The notes under the pieces were generated by a model, which was not told the origin of the DNA, did not search any database, and saw nothing but the letters and a program-made list of their open reading frames with translations. 35,270 nt of DNA from JBDKVA01 sp039679375 (GTDB lineage: Bacteria > Bacillota > Clostridia > Acetivibrionales > DTU013): the NCBI GenBank assembly GCA_039679375.1, contig JBDKVA010000214.1:1-35270 (forward strand), written 5' to 3'. Positions 8,233-16,102 of the stretch are shown in pieces (the first letter of the stretch is position 1; every line of letters starts with the position of its first letter). The position numbers and the translations under genes were made by a program.

Positions 8233-8560
8233 TTGATTGCTCCTCCTTTAATTGGTTGATTTTAGATGAAACAAATTCCCATTTTTCCCAGAACTTCCGC
8301 AGCTCCTCGCGCCCCGCATCGTTGAGAGTGAAAAAGTTTCGCGGCGGCCCCTTGTCGGAGGACTTTTTGGTGATCTCTACCAGCTTGCTTTTTTCAAGCC
8401 GGAGCAGTATGGTGTACACCGTTCCATCCACAACATCTGTGAAGCCGAGGGCATTCAGCCGCCGTGTGATTTCGTAGCCGTAGGTTTCTTTGCGGCTTAT
8501 AATTTCAAGGACACAGCCCTCAAGCACGCCTTTGAGAATTTCCGTTAGGTTTTCCAGCAC
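8225..8560 (-). CDS. PadR-family transcriptional regulator
   Basis: A small winged-helix repressor (111 residues from the preferred start). The N-terminus reads (V)LENLTEILKGVLEGCVLEII, then KETYGYEITRRLNALGF (recognition region), the wing with VDGTVYTILLRLEKSKLVE and GPPRNFFTLNDAGREEL, and a short C-terminal dimerisation helix. The frame can also begin at a GTG at 8566, but that codon overlaps the SD (AAGGGG). The GTG at 8560 lies five bases after it and gives the usual PadR N-terminus, so it is preferred. It is the first gene of the minus-strand operon and probably represses it; the promoter at 8616-8644 carries fitting repeats. Confidence 0.93.
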   Translation of the reverse strand: MLENLTEILKGVLEGCVLEIISRKETYGYEITRRLNALGFTDVVDGTVYTILLRLEKSKLVEITKKSSDKGPPRNFFTLNDAGREELRKFWEKWEFVSSKINQLKEEQSNV

Positions 8561-8584
8561 AATCACCCCTTACTATTCTGTATA

Positions 8585-8644
8585 ACTGGTATGAAGTATT
8601 ACATACTACTGGTATATAGTATCGCAGAATAGCGTGACTGTCAA
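8585..8644 (-). promoter_or_regulatory. Promoter and candidate PadR operators of the ABC operon
   Basis: Read on the minus strand, -35 TTGACA (8639-8644) and -10 TACTAT (8616-8621) are separated by 17 bp. Overlapping and just downstream of the -10 are two direct copies of ACTGGTATnnAGTAT (8585-8599 and 8608-8622; 13 of 15 bases equal; 23-bp period) and a dyad AGTAT-3-ATACT (8595-8607). This placement suits repression by the PadR protein encoded downstream. Confidence 0.75.
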
Positions 8645-8726
8645 TAGGGTACTTTTCGTATTAAATTGAACAATACACAAGTGGCTTAGGTTTGGTACAT
8701 TGGTTTATAAAAGTATCTCACTTTAA

Positions 8727-8902
8727 AGCTGGCTGTATAAAAATAAGTCAATCTTGGCTGAATTGCTGAACGGGGATGATATACATTTCAAAGGGAGCAT
8801 TTTTGAGAACAGGGTTGTTGCCTCCGAGATGAGCGGATGGACATACGTTGAAACACAGGAAGACGCTGACAACCTATTAGAAAATACCTATTCTTTTAAT
8901 GA
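8727..8902 (+). pseudogene. Truncated gene fragment of unknown family
   Basis: An open frame without a usable start runs through IHFKGSIFENRVVASEMSGW and ends in LLENTYSFND. At 8903 it enters the hydrolase remnant in the wrong frame and stops at 8933. Amino acid usage is protein-like. It seems to be the front part of a gene broken off at the junction with the hydrolase copy. The family was not recognised with confidence. Confidence 0.45.
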
Positions 8903-9015
8903 TTGCTGGGCACAACAATTTGGAACAAGGTAGTACATTTTTGAAAGGAAAGCATTATTTGCAGTGGAGCCAGTCACAAACGATTGCTGACATGACAGAC
9001 GGTTTTTTATCCGAT
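8903..9015 (+). pseudogene. Remnant of a second alpha/beta hydrolase gene with internal deletion
   Basis: Bases 8903-8935 are identical to 5198-5230 in the intact hydrolase gene (33 of 33). Bases from about 8936 to 9015 then match about 6044-6124 with roughly four differences. About 0.8 kb of the original is missing at the join, and the two pieces are in different reading frames (L-L-G-T-T-I-W in one, K-G-K-H-Y-L-Q-W-S in another), so no hydrolase can be made. The tail reads on to a stop at 9052, through sequence absent from the intact gene. This is a dead, shrunken duplicate. Confidence 0.9.
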
Positions 9016-9204
9016 AGCAGGGAAACTTTTGATAATTATGTGGGAAAATATTAAACATATCATCTTGATGATGGGAATGGAATCAAGCAGAAAAGGTTGT
9101 CAAAAATTGACCTTTTGACAGCTTTACTGTCTATAACCGTTTGTTATATTATTAAATAAAGAATATAAAAGTGTAAACCAGGCAATTGCACCAAAACAAA
9201 CAAA
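9016..9204. other. Gene-free stretch before the large SLH gene
   Basis: With the debris above and the inverted repeat below, this fills the 8567-9288 gap. It holds the tail of the hydrolase-remnant frame (stop at 9052), then a 35-codon open frame to a TAA at about 9160 (through HLDDGNGIKQKRLSKIDLLT) with no start signal. An AT-rich region follows that must contain the promoter of the SLH gene. TTGACA-like boxes occur near 9105-9118 and TATAAC-like boxes near 9130, but no pair is well spaced, so no promoter is called. Confidence 0.4.
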
Positions 9205-9251
9205 TGCAGGTTCTATGGCTTATAATCTTTAATCCGGGTATAGAACCTGCA
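9205..9251 (+). promoter_or_regulatory. 12-bp perfect inverted repeat in the SLH-gene leader
   Basis: TGCAGGTTCTAT (9205-9216) and ATAGAACCTGCA (9240-9251) are exact reverse complements around a 23-nt spacer. The repeat lies 37 bp before the ATG of the 1641-residue SLH protein and has no T-run, so it is not a terminator. It may be an mRNA-stabilising hairpin or an operator. Confidence 0.6.
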
Positions 9252-9288
9252 GTTTCATCTCCGGATAGTATTTTGGGAGGGATTACAT

Positions 9289-12200
9289 ATGAGAAAAATA
9301 ACATGGCGCCTGGGGTCATTAATTATGGTAATGGTGCTGCTGCTAAGCGCATTTCCGATGACCGTCCGGGCAGTCGGCGAAGTATGGATCGACATCAGCA
9401 GTGCGGCCGGACTGATAAGCGTCGGCAGCAATCTGTCAGGCAATTATCGGCTAACAGCGGATATTGACCTTGCCGGTGCCGAATGGAAACCGATTGGACC
9501 GTTTTCCGGCAAACTGGACGGCAATTCGAAGGTTATCAGGAATTTTACAATCAATGACACAAGCGTTTCTAATAAAGGCCTGTTTTCATCCATTGCAGCC
9601 TCGGGGCAGATAAGTAATCTGGGGATAGAAAATGCTAATATCACTGCAGGAAGTAACGCAGGCATCCTGGCAGGTACAAACAGCGGCATAATAAGCCGAA
9701 GCTATACAAAGGGTTCAGTCAACGGCTATGAATACGTTGGCGGTCTTGTCGGCCAAAACTCGGGAACAATTGAAAATTCATTTACCCGGGCAAGCGTCAG
9801 CGGCAAGGATTATTTGGGCGGATTGGCAGGAGCGAATTCCGTTTCCGGCATAGTAAAGACCTCTTATGCCTCATCCTCCTGTTCACCGTCAGTATTTAAC
9901 AATTATCTGGAGTTTAACGGGACTCCTGTTGGCAATTATTCTTCTCCAAATTCGGGGGGCTATATTGCTATCAATCATAAAGATATTTATGTAGGAGAAA
10001 AATTTACTCTCGAAGCATGGTTTCAGTGGGATGACACAAATACGGATGACTGTAATTTTATTATGGGAAAAGGTTATGAGCAGTTTGAGATTCATACAGG
10101 TGGTGGATCAGGGGTCAATGGATTAAGGTTTATTCCGGTATGGAATGAAGGTGGAGATTCCTGGATCGATATAAAAAATGTTATACGGCCAGGATGGTTC
10201 CATGTGGCAGCGGTTTATGAGTATAATACCATTGAAAAGCAGGCTATGGCCCGTGTTTATGTCAATGGGGAAGCTCAGGACTTATGGCGGGGATCTGTTA
10301 ATTTGGGAAAAGTAGCTACTCTTAGCAGAACATTTAACACACTTGGATATGACAAAAGTTCTGGTACATATGTAAAAAAAGATAGTCCTATTAACATAGG
10401 TCGGCGTACAGACGGATGGTTTTACTTTGACGGAAAAATCTCTGACGTAAGGTTTTGGAATATAGCCAGGACAGGTGAAGATATTAAAAGAGATAAGGAT
10501 AGAGTGCTCAATGGTAACGAAACGGGATTGGTAGGCTACTGGAAGCTGAATGAAGCATCAGGAGATGCTATTGACAGCAGCACTACCCATAACAACGGTA
10601 CGCTTGCAGGTGATGTTGTACGAACAAGCGAAACCGCCGCAACCCATAAAGGCGGGTTGATTGGACAGAATACCGGAACTGTTTCCGGCTCCTACTATGA
10701 TTCGGGGGTTTCCGGACAATCGGATGCCGTAGGAACATCGAAATCTACAGCGGATATGAAGCTTCAGTCCACCTTTACTGGTTGGGATTTCAATAATATA
10801 TGGGGGCTGAATTCCGGAATTAATTCCGGGTATCCCTACCTGCTGTCGGAAATTAGAACTGCGTCCGTAACTATGACAGCCCCGGCAGCGGGAGCAATCC
10901 CCCAGACGGCGGCCCAGGTGGAAACGGCGACAGGCAGTGAAGACTATACCGTATCAAATGTAGCGTGGAATGGGGAGCTTACCCCGCAAGGCAAATTCAA
11001 GGCAGACCAGGTATATACGGCAAACGTCACCCTGACCTCAAAGAACGGCGGGGTGTTCCAGACAGGAGCCTTCACTCCCGTGGTAGCGGGCTCGGCTTCT
11101 GTTGGGGCAACCGCCACAAGTGGAACAGGTGTGGGCAATACAGTGACCTTCACTGTGACATTCTCCGCAACGGCGGCGAAGACAGTAACTGACATACAAA
11201 TAAAAAATCAGCCGGCAGATTTATTATATACAGAGGGTGAGAGCCTGAATCTGGCAGGTCTCGAAGTGACACTGACCTATAACGATGGCTCTACGGCAGA
11301 TGTGGTACCGGCAGTTTTTTCTGCCAACGGAATCACAGCAAGCCCGGCTAACGGCGCAGTACTGACTGTGGCAGCCCATAATGGACATGCGGTAACACTT
11401 ACATGTAACGGATATAATGCAATAACAAACAATCTTACTGTAAATGCGGACACCAGAACAATAACAGGATACTATACAAGCAACGACGGAAGCGATACGG
11501 CACTTACAACAATGGCGACAGTTCCTTACGGAGCAACGGAAGCAGCGGCAAAGGCAGGCTTGTCTGCCTCCGGCTACGCAAAGCTGAGTGACAACAGCTA
11601 TGTAGCAGTTACCATAGCATGGGCCTTTGATACAGCTTATGATGGCAACGATTCAGGAGTAAAAGCTGTAACAGGGACAGTAACCGGAACCTTCACGGGA
11701 GGACAGGTGCCCGTAAACAGGACGGGCACAGTAACTGTAGAAGCAGCACCAACCTATACCACAGCAGCAATCGGTAACCAGACCATGACAGCCAAAACAG
11801 CAGGGTATGGTTCCGGTACACAGGAAACTAAGACTATCACGGTAACAAAGACCGGCACAGGTGATTTGGCAAATCTGGCAGTATCATTAAACGGAGGGGG
11901 AAGCAGCAACTTTGTAGTTACCCAACCTCCGGTGACAGTCTTGAATTCAGGGACACCATCCACCACCTTTACTGTAAAAGCAAAGGATGGGCTTGCAGCA
12001 GGGACATACACAGAGACAGTGACGGTATCCGCAGACAACATGACCAATGTGACCTTCACTGTAACCCAGGTAGTGAATCTATCTGTACCTGTTATTCAGA
12101 CAGTAGCTGCCGGAGATGCACATATTGCCATCACCTGGAACAGCGTCCCCGGAGCAGCAGCGTATAAAATATTCAGCACCACTACAGCCGGTCTATACGT

Positions 12201-14214
12201 AACAGCGCTTGAAACTGTGGGTAGTTCAGTTTATAGTTACGACGCAACAGGCCTTACCAATGGCACAACCTATTACTTTGTGGTAAAAGCCGCTAATGGC
12301 GAAGGCGACAGCAATAATTCCAACGAAGTGAGTGCGACGCCGCAAGTTGCAGCGCCGGGAGTGCCAGTTCTGCAATCGGCAAGTGCAGGGGATGGATATG
12401 TTAATGTAAGCTGGAGTGGAGTAGCAGGTTCAACAGGCTATAAAGTTTATGCAAGCACAGCCGCCGGTGTTTATTATGTGCCAGCGACAACCGTCGCCGG
12501 CGAGGTGTACAGCTGTGATGTTACAGGACTTGCAAATGGTACCACCTATTACTTTGTGGTCAAAGCAACCAATCCGGGCGGCGAAAGTGCATATTCAAAT
12601 GAAATCAGTGCAATGCCGAAAACCGTACCGGGAGCGCCAACAAATGTAACGGCAGCAGCCGGGGATGGAGAGGCTGCAGTAAGCTTTGCCGCACCGGCTG
12701 ATGATGGCGGGAGCCCAATTACCGGATATGTTGTTACCTCGAATCCTGATAATATTACGGCAGTAGGGACAGGTACAACCATTACGGTTACAGGTTTGAC
12801 TAATGGTACTACCTATACCTTTACTGTGAAAGCTGCCAATGAAGCTGGAAATGGTCCTGAATCGGCGGCTTCCAATGCGGTAACACCATATCGGCCCTCA
12901 AATAATGAAGATTCGGAAGATGACCCGGCGCCAATGCCGACACTGACGACGCCAGGAGAAGGCAGAGTTGAAATACTTGTAAACGGCAAGACAGAAACAG
13001 CGGCTACAGCAACCACAACAAAGGTGGATGATAAAACTGTAACAACAATCGTAGTAGATGATAAGAAAGTGGGGGAAAAACTGCAAAAAGAAGGAAACAA
13101 TGCAGTGGTGACAATTCCGGTTAAAAATAATGCGGATGTTATCATTGGAACTTTGAACGGACAGACAGTGAAGAACATGGAAACCGTGGAAGCGGTTGTT
13201 GAAGTGAAAACGGAGAATGTTACTTATACGCTTCCGGCTTCTCAAATAAATATTGATGCCGTGTTAGAACAGATTGGGGAGCAGGTTGAGCTTAAGGATA
13301 TTGCAGTAAATGTAAAAATATCCGAACCGGCCGCAGATACTGTTAAGATCGTCGAAGATACAGCGGACAAAAACAATTATCAAATAATGGTGAAGCCTAT
13401 TGAGTTTGAAATTACCTGTTCAAGCGGCAACAAGACAGTAGAAATTTCAAAATTCAATGCATATGTCGAAAGATTGGTTGCAATACCTGAAGGTGTTGAT
13501 CCATCCAGGATAACCACGGGCATAGTGCTGAATTCCGATGGAACCTTCTCGCACGTGCCAACAGTAATAACCATTATCGACGGCAAATATTATGCTAAGA
13601 TAAACAGCCTGACAAATAGTACATACTCAGTAATCTGGAGTCCGAAAACCTTTAAGGATGTCCGGAAGCACTGGGCAAAGGATGCAGTCAGCGACATGGG
13701 TTCAAGGCTTGTTATCAGCTGTGTTGGAAATGATATGTTTGAGCCTGACAGTGATATTACCAGAGGTGAGTTCGCTGCCATTGTTGTTAAAGCACTGGGA
13801 TTGATGCGTCCGGGAACCGGAAAAGCCTCCTTCGGTGATGTATCGAAAAATGACTCCTATTATGATGCGGTATCAATAGCGTACGAAAATGGTATTATAT
13901 CCGGTTATGGCAACGGTAAATTCGGACCCAATGACAAGATCACCCGCGAGCAGGCTATGATAATAATTGCACGAGCAATGAAAATAACCGGTTTGAAACC
14001 GGAGCTCAAAGATAGTGAAGTAAGTTTGCTTTTGGCAAATTATGCTGATGGAGCAGACACTTCGACTTATGCAAAAACAAGTGTAGCAGAATGTTTGAAA
14101 ACAAGTGTAATAACAGGCAGAACTGGCAGTGCAATTGCACCAGGAGACTACATAACACGTGCGGAAACAGCGGTAATTGTTCAGAGATTACTGCAAAAAT
14201 CCAATTTGATATAA
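9289..14214 (+). CDS. Large secreted SLH surface protein with GLUG, LamG, Ig-like and Fn3 domains
   Basis: This 1641-residue protein begins with a signal peptide (MRKITWRLGSLIMVMVLLLS, cleavage probably after VRA, about residue 29). GLUG-type beta-helix repeats follow (about 90-200: YVGGLVGQNSGTIENSF, YLGGLAGANSV). A LamG/concanavalin-like domain lies at about 205-445 (FTLEAWFQW, GLVGYWKLNEASGD), then another GLUG repeat (KGGLIGQNTGTVSGSYYDSG). Bacterial Ig-like domains lie at about 630-925 (LEVTLTYNDGSTADV), three Fn3 repeats at about 927-1200 (each with TGLxNGTTYxFxVKAxN), and a beta domain at about 1220-1450. Three SLH modules (about 1453-1641: FKDVRKHWAKDAV, FGDVSKNDSYYDAVSIAYENG, LLANYADGADTS) end the protein. 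SD GGGAGGG precedes ATG 9289. It should be exported and anchored to the cell wall polymer. GLUG and LamG domains suggest adhesion or glycan binding; no catalytic motif is seen. Confidence 0.95.
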   Translation: MRKITWRLGSLIMVMVLLLSAFPMTVRAVGEVWIDISSAAGLISVGSNLSGNYRLTADIDLAGAEWKPIGPFSGKLDGNSKVIRNFTINDTSVSNKGLFSSIAASGQISNLGIENANITAGSNAGILAGTNSGIISRSYTKGSVNGYEYVGGLVGQNSGTIENSFTRASVSGKDYLGGLAGANSVSGIVKTSYASSSCSPSVFNNYLEFNGTPVGNYSSPNSGGYIAINHKDIYVGEKFTLEAWFQWDDTNTDDCNFIMGKGYEQFEIHTGGGSGVNGLRFIPVWNEGGDSWIDIKNVIRPGWFHVAAVYEYNTIEKQAMARVYVNGEAQDLWRGSVNLGKVATLSRTFNTLGYDKSSGTYVKKDSPINIGRRTDGWFYFDGKISDVRFWNIARTGEDIKRDKDRVLNGNETGLVGYWKLNEASGDAIDSSTTHNNGTLAGDVVRTSETAATHKGGLIGQNTGTVSGSYYDSGVSGQSDAVGTSKSTADMKLQSTFTGWDFNNIWGLNSGINSGYPYLLSEIRTASVTMTAPAAGAIPQTAAQVETATGSEDYTVSNVAWNGELTPQGKFKADQVYTANVTLTSKNGGVFQTGAFTPVVAGSASVGATATSGTGVGNTVTFTVTFSATAAKTVTDIQIKNQPADLLYTEGESLNLAGLEVTLTYNDGSTADVVPAVFSANGITASPANGAVLTVAAHNGHAVTLTCNGYNAITNNLTVNADTRTITGYYTSNDGSDTALTTMATVPYGATEAAAKAGLSASGYAKLSDNSYVAVTIAWAFDTAYDGNDSGVKAVTGTVTGTFTGGQVPVNRTGTVTVEAAPTYTTAAIGNQTMTAKTAGYGSGTQETKTITVTKTGTGDLANLAVSLNGGGSSNFVVTQPPVTVLNSGTPSTTFTVKAKDGLAAGTYTETVTVSADNMTNVTFTVTQVVNLSVPVIQTVAAGDAHIAITWNSVPGAAAYKIFSTTTAGLYVTALETVGSSVYSYDATGLTNGTTYYFVVKAANGEGDSNNSNEVSATPQVAAPGVPVLQSASAGDGYVNVSWSGVAGSTGYKVYASTAAGVYYVPATTVAGEVYSCDVTGLANGTTYYFVVKATNPGGESAYSNEISAMPKTVPGAPTNVTAAAGDGEAAVSFAAPADDGGSPITGYVVTSNPDNITAVGTGTTITVTGLTNGTTYTFTVKAANEAGNGPESAASNAVTPYRPSNNEDSEDDPAPMPTLTTPGEGRVEILVNGKTETAATATTTKVDDKTVTTIVVDDKKVGEKLQKEGNNAVVTIPVKNNADVIIGTLNGQTVKNMETVEAVVEVKTENVTYTLPASQINIDAVLEQIGEQVELKDIAVNVKISEPAADTVKIVEDTADKNNYQIMVKPIEFEITCSSGNKTVEISKFNAYVERLVAIPEGVDPSRITTGIVLNSDGTFSHVPTVITIIDGKYYAKINSLTNSTYSVIWSPKTFKDVRKHWAKDAVSDMGSRLVISCVGNDMFEPDSDITRGEFAAIVVKALGLMRPGTGKASFGDVSKNDSYYDAVSIAYENGIISGYGNGKFGPNDKITREQAMIIIARAMKITGLKPELKDSEVSLLLANYADGADTSTYAKTSVAECLKTSVITGRTGSAIAPGDYITRAETAVIVQRLLQKSNLI

Positions 14215-14235
14215 CCTAAGGAGCATACTGCTGTA

Positions 14236-14354
14236 ATGGGCCCCGTCCGTATTACAATTACGGAAGTTGATATCTTATACGATAAGAAGAAGGTTACAGG
14301 ATTGATGAAAACGTAACCATAGAATTTGAGTCGGGTGTTTTGATATACAAGTGA
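14236..14354 (+). pseudogene. Frameshifted small gene remnant after the SLH gene
   Basis: An ATG at 14236, 12 bases after an AAGGAG, opens a frame through RITITEVDILYDKKKVTG and stops at TAA near 14318. Shifting frame at that point gives IDENVTIEFESGVLIYK and a stop at 14352. Both parts look protein-like, which suggests one gene broken by a frameshift. The family was not recognised. A short repeat TCCGTA/TACGGA (14246-14264) lies within it. Confidence 0.35.
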
Positions 14355-14365
14355 ATAGATGAACT

Positions 14366-14415
14366 AATAACTGATTGGGTTGTGAACTTTACAACTTGAC
14401 CAGTTATTTTATTTT
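14366..14415 (+). terminator. Rho-independent terminator after the large SLH gene
   Basis: AATAACTG (14366-14373) pairs with CAGTTATT (14401-14408). The stem continues inward with one mismatch and several G-T pairs (GGGTTGT with ACAACTT). The right arm runs into a TTTTATTTT tail. Confidence 0.8.
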
Positions 14416-14499
14416 CATAAAAACCTTATCAACATGAATACAACCAAAAACCTATTATCATTTAAAGCAAAGAGATTCATGCTAAGTAAAAAAATTATT

Positions 14500-14544
14500 A
14501 CATGGAGTAAAAAATACTTGACATGGAGAACAAAATATTATACT
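14500..14544 (+). promoter_or_regulatory. Promoter with two direct repeats before the membrane protein / Xre operon
   Basis: TTGACA (14518-14523) is followed by TATACT (14539-14544, 15-bp spacer) or TACTCT (14541-14546, 17 bp). Two near-identical copies of ACATGGAGwAmAAAATA lie at 14500-14516 and 14521-14537, exactly 21 bp apart (two helical turns). The second copy fills the spacer between the -35 and -10 boxes. This is the pattern of a repressor operator, and the Xre-type protein of the same operon is the likely reader. Confidence 0.65.
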
Positions 14545-14587
14545 CTATGTATAGATGAAATTACTTTTGGAGAATAGGAGTGAAAAA

Positions 14588-15103
14588 ATGTATTATCAAG
14601 AGAAAAAAATAATTGCTTCGATTATTTCAGGGTTATTGATACTGGCAGCATACAGTATTTATGGAATTTCGAAGTATCAAGAGGTCGGTGCGAAGCTACT
14701 GAATGATTTAAAGTTCTGGGCGGCTGCAATGCTTATTTTTATCGGCGGCGGTGTTGTTATTGCAATACTTATTCAGATAGTATTTCATATTATTCTCGCC
14801 GTAGCAAATGAGGTAGCAAAAGAGGTATCAAATAAAGCAAAATGCAAAGGATCTGAGGAAACCTACGAAGAGCTTGAAATTGCAGAGTTTGAAGATGAAA
14901 TGGATAAGCTGATTGCACTAAAAGCTATGAGAAATTCATTTGTTGTGGTTGGTGTAGGATTTGTTATTGCTCTGGTGTCATTATATATGAAAATGCCACC
15001 AGCAATTATGCTTAACATCATTTTTATTTCATTTAGTTTTGGATCACTTTTTGAGGGCTTTTCACAGTTGTATTTTTACAGGAAAGGGGTCAAAAATGGC
15101 TAA
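14588..15103 (+). CDS. Four-TM membrane protein paired with an Xre regulator
   Basis: This is a 171-residue protein from ATG 14588 (MYYQEKKIIASIISG). That start is preferred over the in-frame ATG at 14555 because AATAGGAGTG lies just before it, whereas the upstream ATG has no SD. Hydrophobic segments lie at about 8-27, 41-68, 116-133 and 139-160. Between the second and third is a charged cytoplasmic helix (KAKCKGSEETYEELEIAEFE). The family was not firmly recognised; similar small membrane proteins are often encoded directly upstream of an HTH regulator in Firmicutes. It overlaps the regulator gene by 8 bp. A role in sensing or in holding the regulator at the membrane is possible but inferred only from context. 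Confidence 0.82.
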   Translation: MYYQEKKIIASIISGLLILAAYSIYGISKYQEVGAKLLNDLKFWAAAMLIFIGGGVVIAILIQIVFHIILAVANEVAKEVSNKAKCKGSEETYEELEIAEFEDEMDKLIALKAMRNSFVVVGVGFVIALVSLYMKMPPAIMLNIIFISFSFGSLFEGFSQLYFYRKGVKNG

Positions 15104-15344
15104 ACTCGTGATTTCTAACAATATCAGAAAATTGCGTTTCTATAATAATGAGATGACACAGCAGGAGTTAGCTAAAAAAACAGGTGTTACAAGACAGACG
15201 ATTGTGGCAATTGAAAATGGTAAGTATTCACCATCCTTGGAACTTGCATTCCGTATTGCCGACGTATTTGAAACAAAGCTCGAAGAGGTATTTTCTCATG
15301 AAATCATGGAAGATAAAAGCAAAAGGGAGGATAATTCAAAATGA
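15096..15344 (+). CDS. Xre-family (Cro/CI-type) HTH regulator
   Basis: An 82-residue single-domain DNA-binding protein. The HTH lies at about residues 8-62: NNIRKLRFYNNEMTQQELAK, GVTRQTIVAIENGKYSPSLE and LAFRIADVFETKLEEVF, the pattern of the YozG/CopG-like small Xre regulators of Firmicutes. The frame extends upstream to an ATG at 15039, but the ATG at 15096 has AAAGGGG just before it and gives the normal N-terminus. It overlaps both neighbours (8 bp with the membrane protein, 4 bp with DUF4386), so the three genes form one operon. The two direct repeats in the operon promoter (14500-14537) are its likely operator. Confidence 0.93.
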   Translation: MAKLVISNNIRKLRFYNNEMTQQELAKKTGVTRQTIVAIENGKYSPSLELAFRIADVFETKLEEVFSHEIMEDKSKREDNSK

Positions 15345-16093
15345 TAAATAATAGTTTTACAGAAAACGTAACCAAAATGAAATACAACGAAGGAGAAAAA
15401 ATAAATTCGAACAAAAAAACTGCTCGGCTTGCAGGTTTTTTCTTCCTGCTGATGGTGGTATTCGGTTTGTTTGCGGAGATTTTTTTTCGTGAAAAACTAT
15501 TCGTCTCAAATGATATTGCTGCAACGGTCAGTAACATTTTATCAAATGTCTTCTTATATCGAATAGGAATTGTAAGTGATATTCTCATGTCTCTGAGTTA
15601 TTTGTTCACTGCCTTGATTTTATACAAACTGCTTTTTTCAGCAAATAGGAATATGGCTGCAACAATGGTTATTTTTGCAACTGCAGGCAGCGTATTGCTT
15701 ATGTTTAATATTCTGAATGAAATTGCACCACTATACATTTTAAGTGGAAATGATTATCTGAACTCTTTTAATTCCAGCCAGCTTCAGTCCCTGGCAATGC
15801 TTTTTTATAATTTATATCAGCATGGATATATGATCGGCCAGATTTTCTTTGCCCTTTGGGTACTTCCCCTTGGAATTTTGATTTATAAGTCGAAATTTAT
15901 TCCGAAAGTGTTCGGTATTCTGTTTGTAATTGAAACCATATTTGGATTGATGGCAGTTATAGTACATTTTCTCGTTTCAAATGGAACGATGGAGACAATT
16001 CTGTTGCTGCCGGGAACAATAGCTGAATTCTCATTTATGTTTTGGTTGTTGATTCGGGGAATTAATGAATCGAAATTGTTGAATGTCGTGTAA
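15341..16093 (+). CDS. DUF4386 family integral membrane protein
   Basis: A 250-residue, strongly hydrophobic protein with about six to seven membrane segments, beginning around residue 28 (ARLAGFFFLLMVVFGLFAEI) and ending near ILLLPGTIAEFSFMFWLLIR. The pattern (a K-K-T-A-R-L-A-G start, FLYRIGIVSDILMSLSYLFT, LFYNLYQHGYMIGQIFFALW, LPLGILIYKSKFIPKVFGIL) fits DUF4386, a family of unknown function that often accompanies small HTH regulators. The start codon overlaps the stop of the Xre gene (ATGA). It lies in the plasma membrane; no catalytic motif stands out. Confidence 0.87.
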   Translation: MINNSFTENVTKMKYNEGEKINSNKKTARLAGFFFLLMVVFGLFAEIFFREKLFVSNDIAATVSNILSNVFLYRIGIVSDILMSLSYLFTALILYKLLFSANRNMAATMVIFATAGSVLLMFNILNEIAPLYILSGNDYLNSFNSSQLQSLAMLFYNLYQHGYMIGQIFFALWVLPLGILIYKSKFIPKVFGILFVIETIFGLMAVIVHFLVSNGTMETILLLPGTIAEFSFMFWLLIRGINESKLLNVV

Positions 16094-16102
16094 TAGCGAT
16101 TA

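Noticed and set aside
12068..12900. Possible DNA repeat array
   Set aside because: The similarity is between three Fn3 domains of one protein and is far from identical at DNA level; it is protein-domain repetition, not a CRISPR or satellite array.
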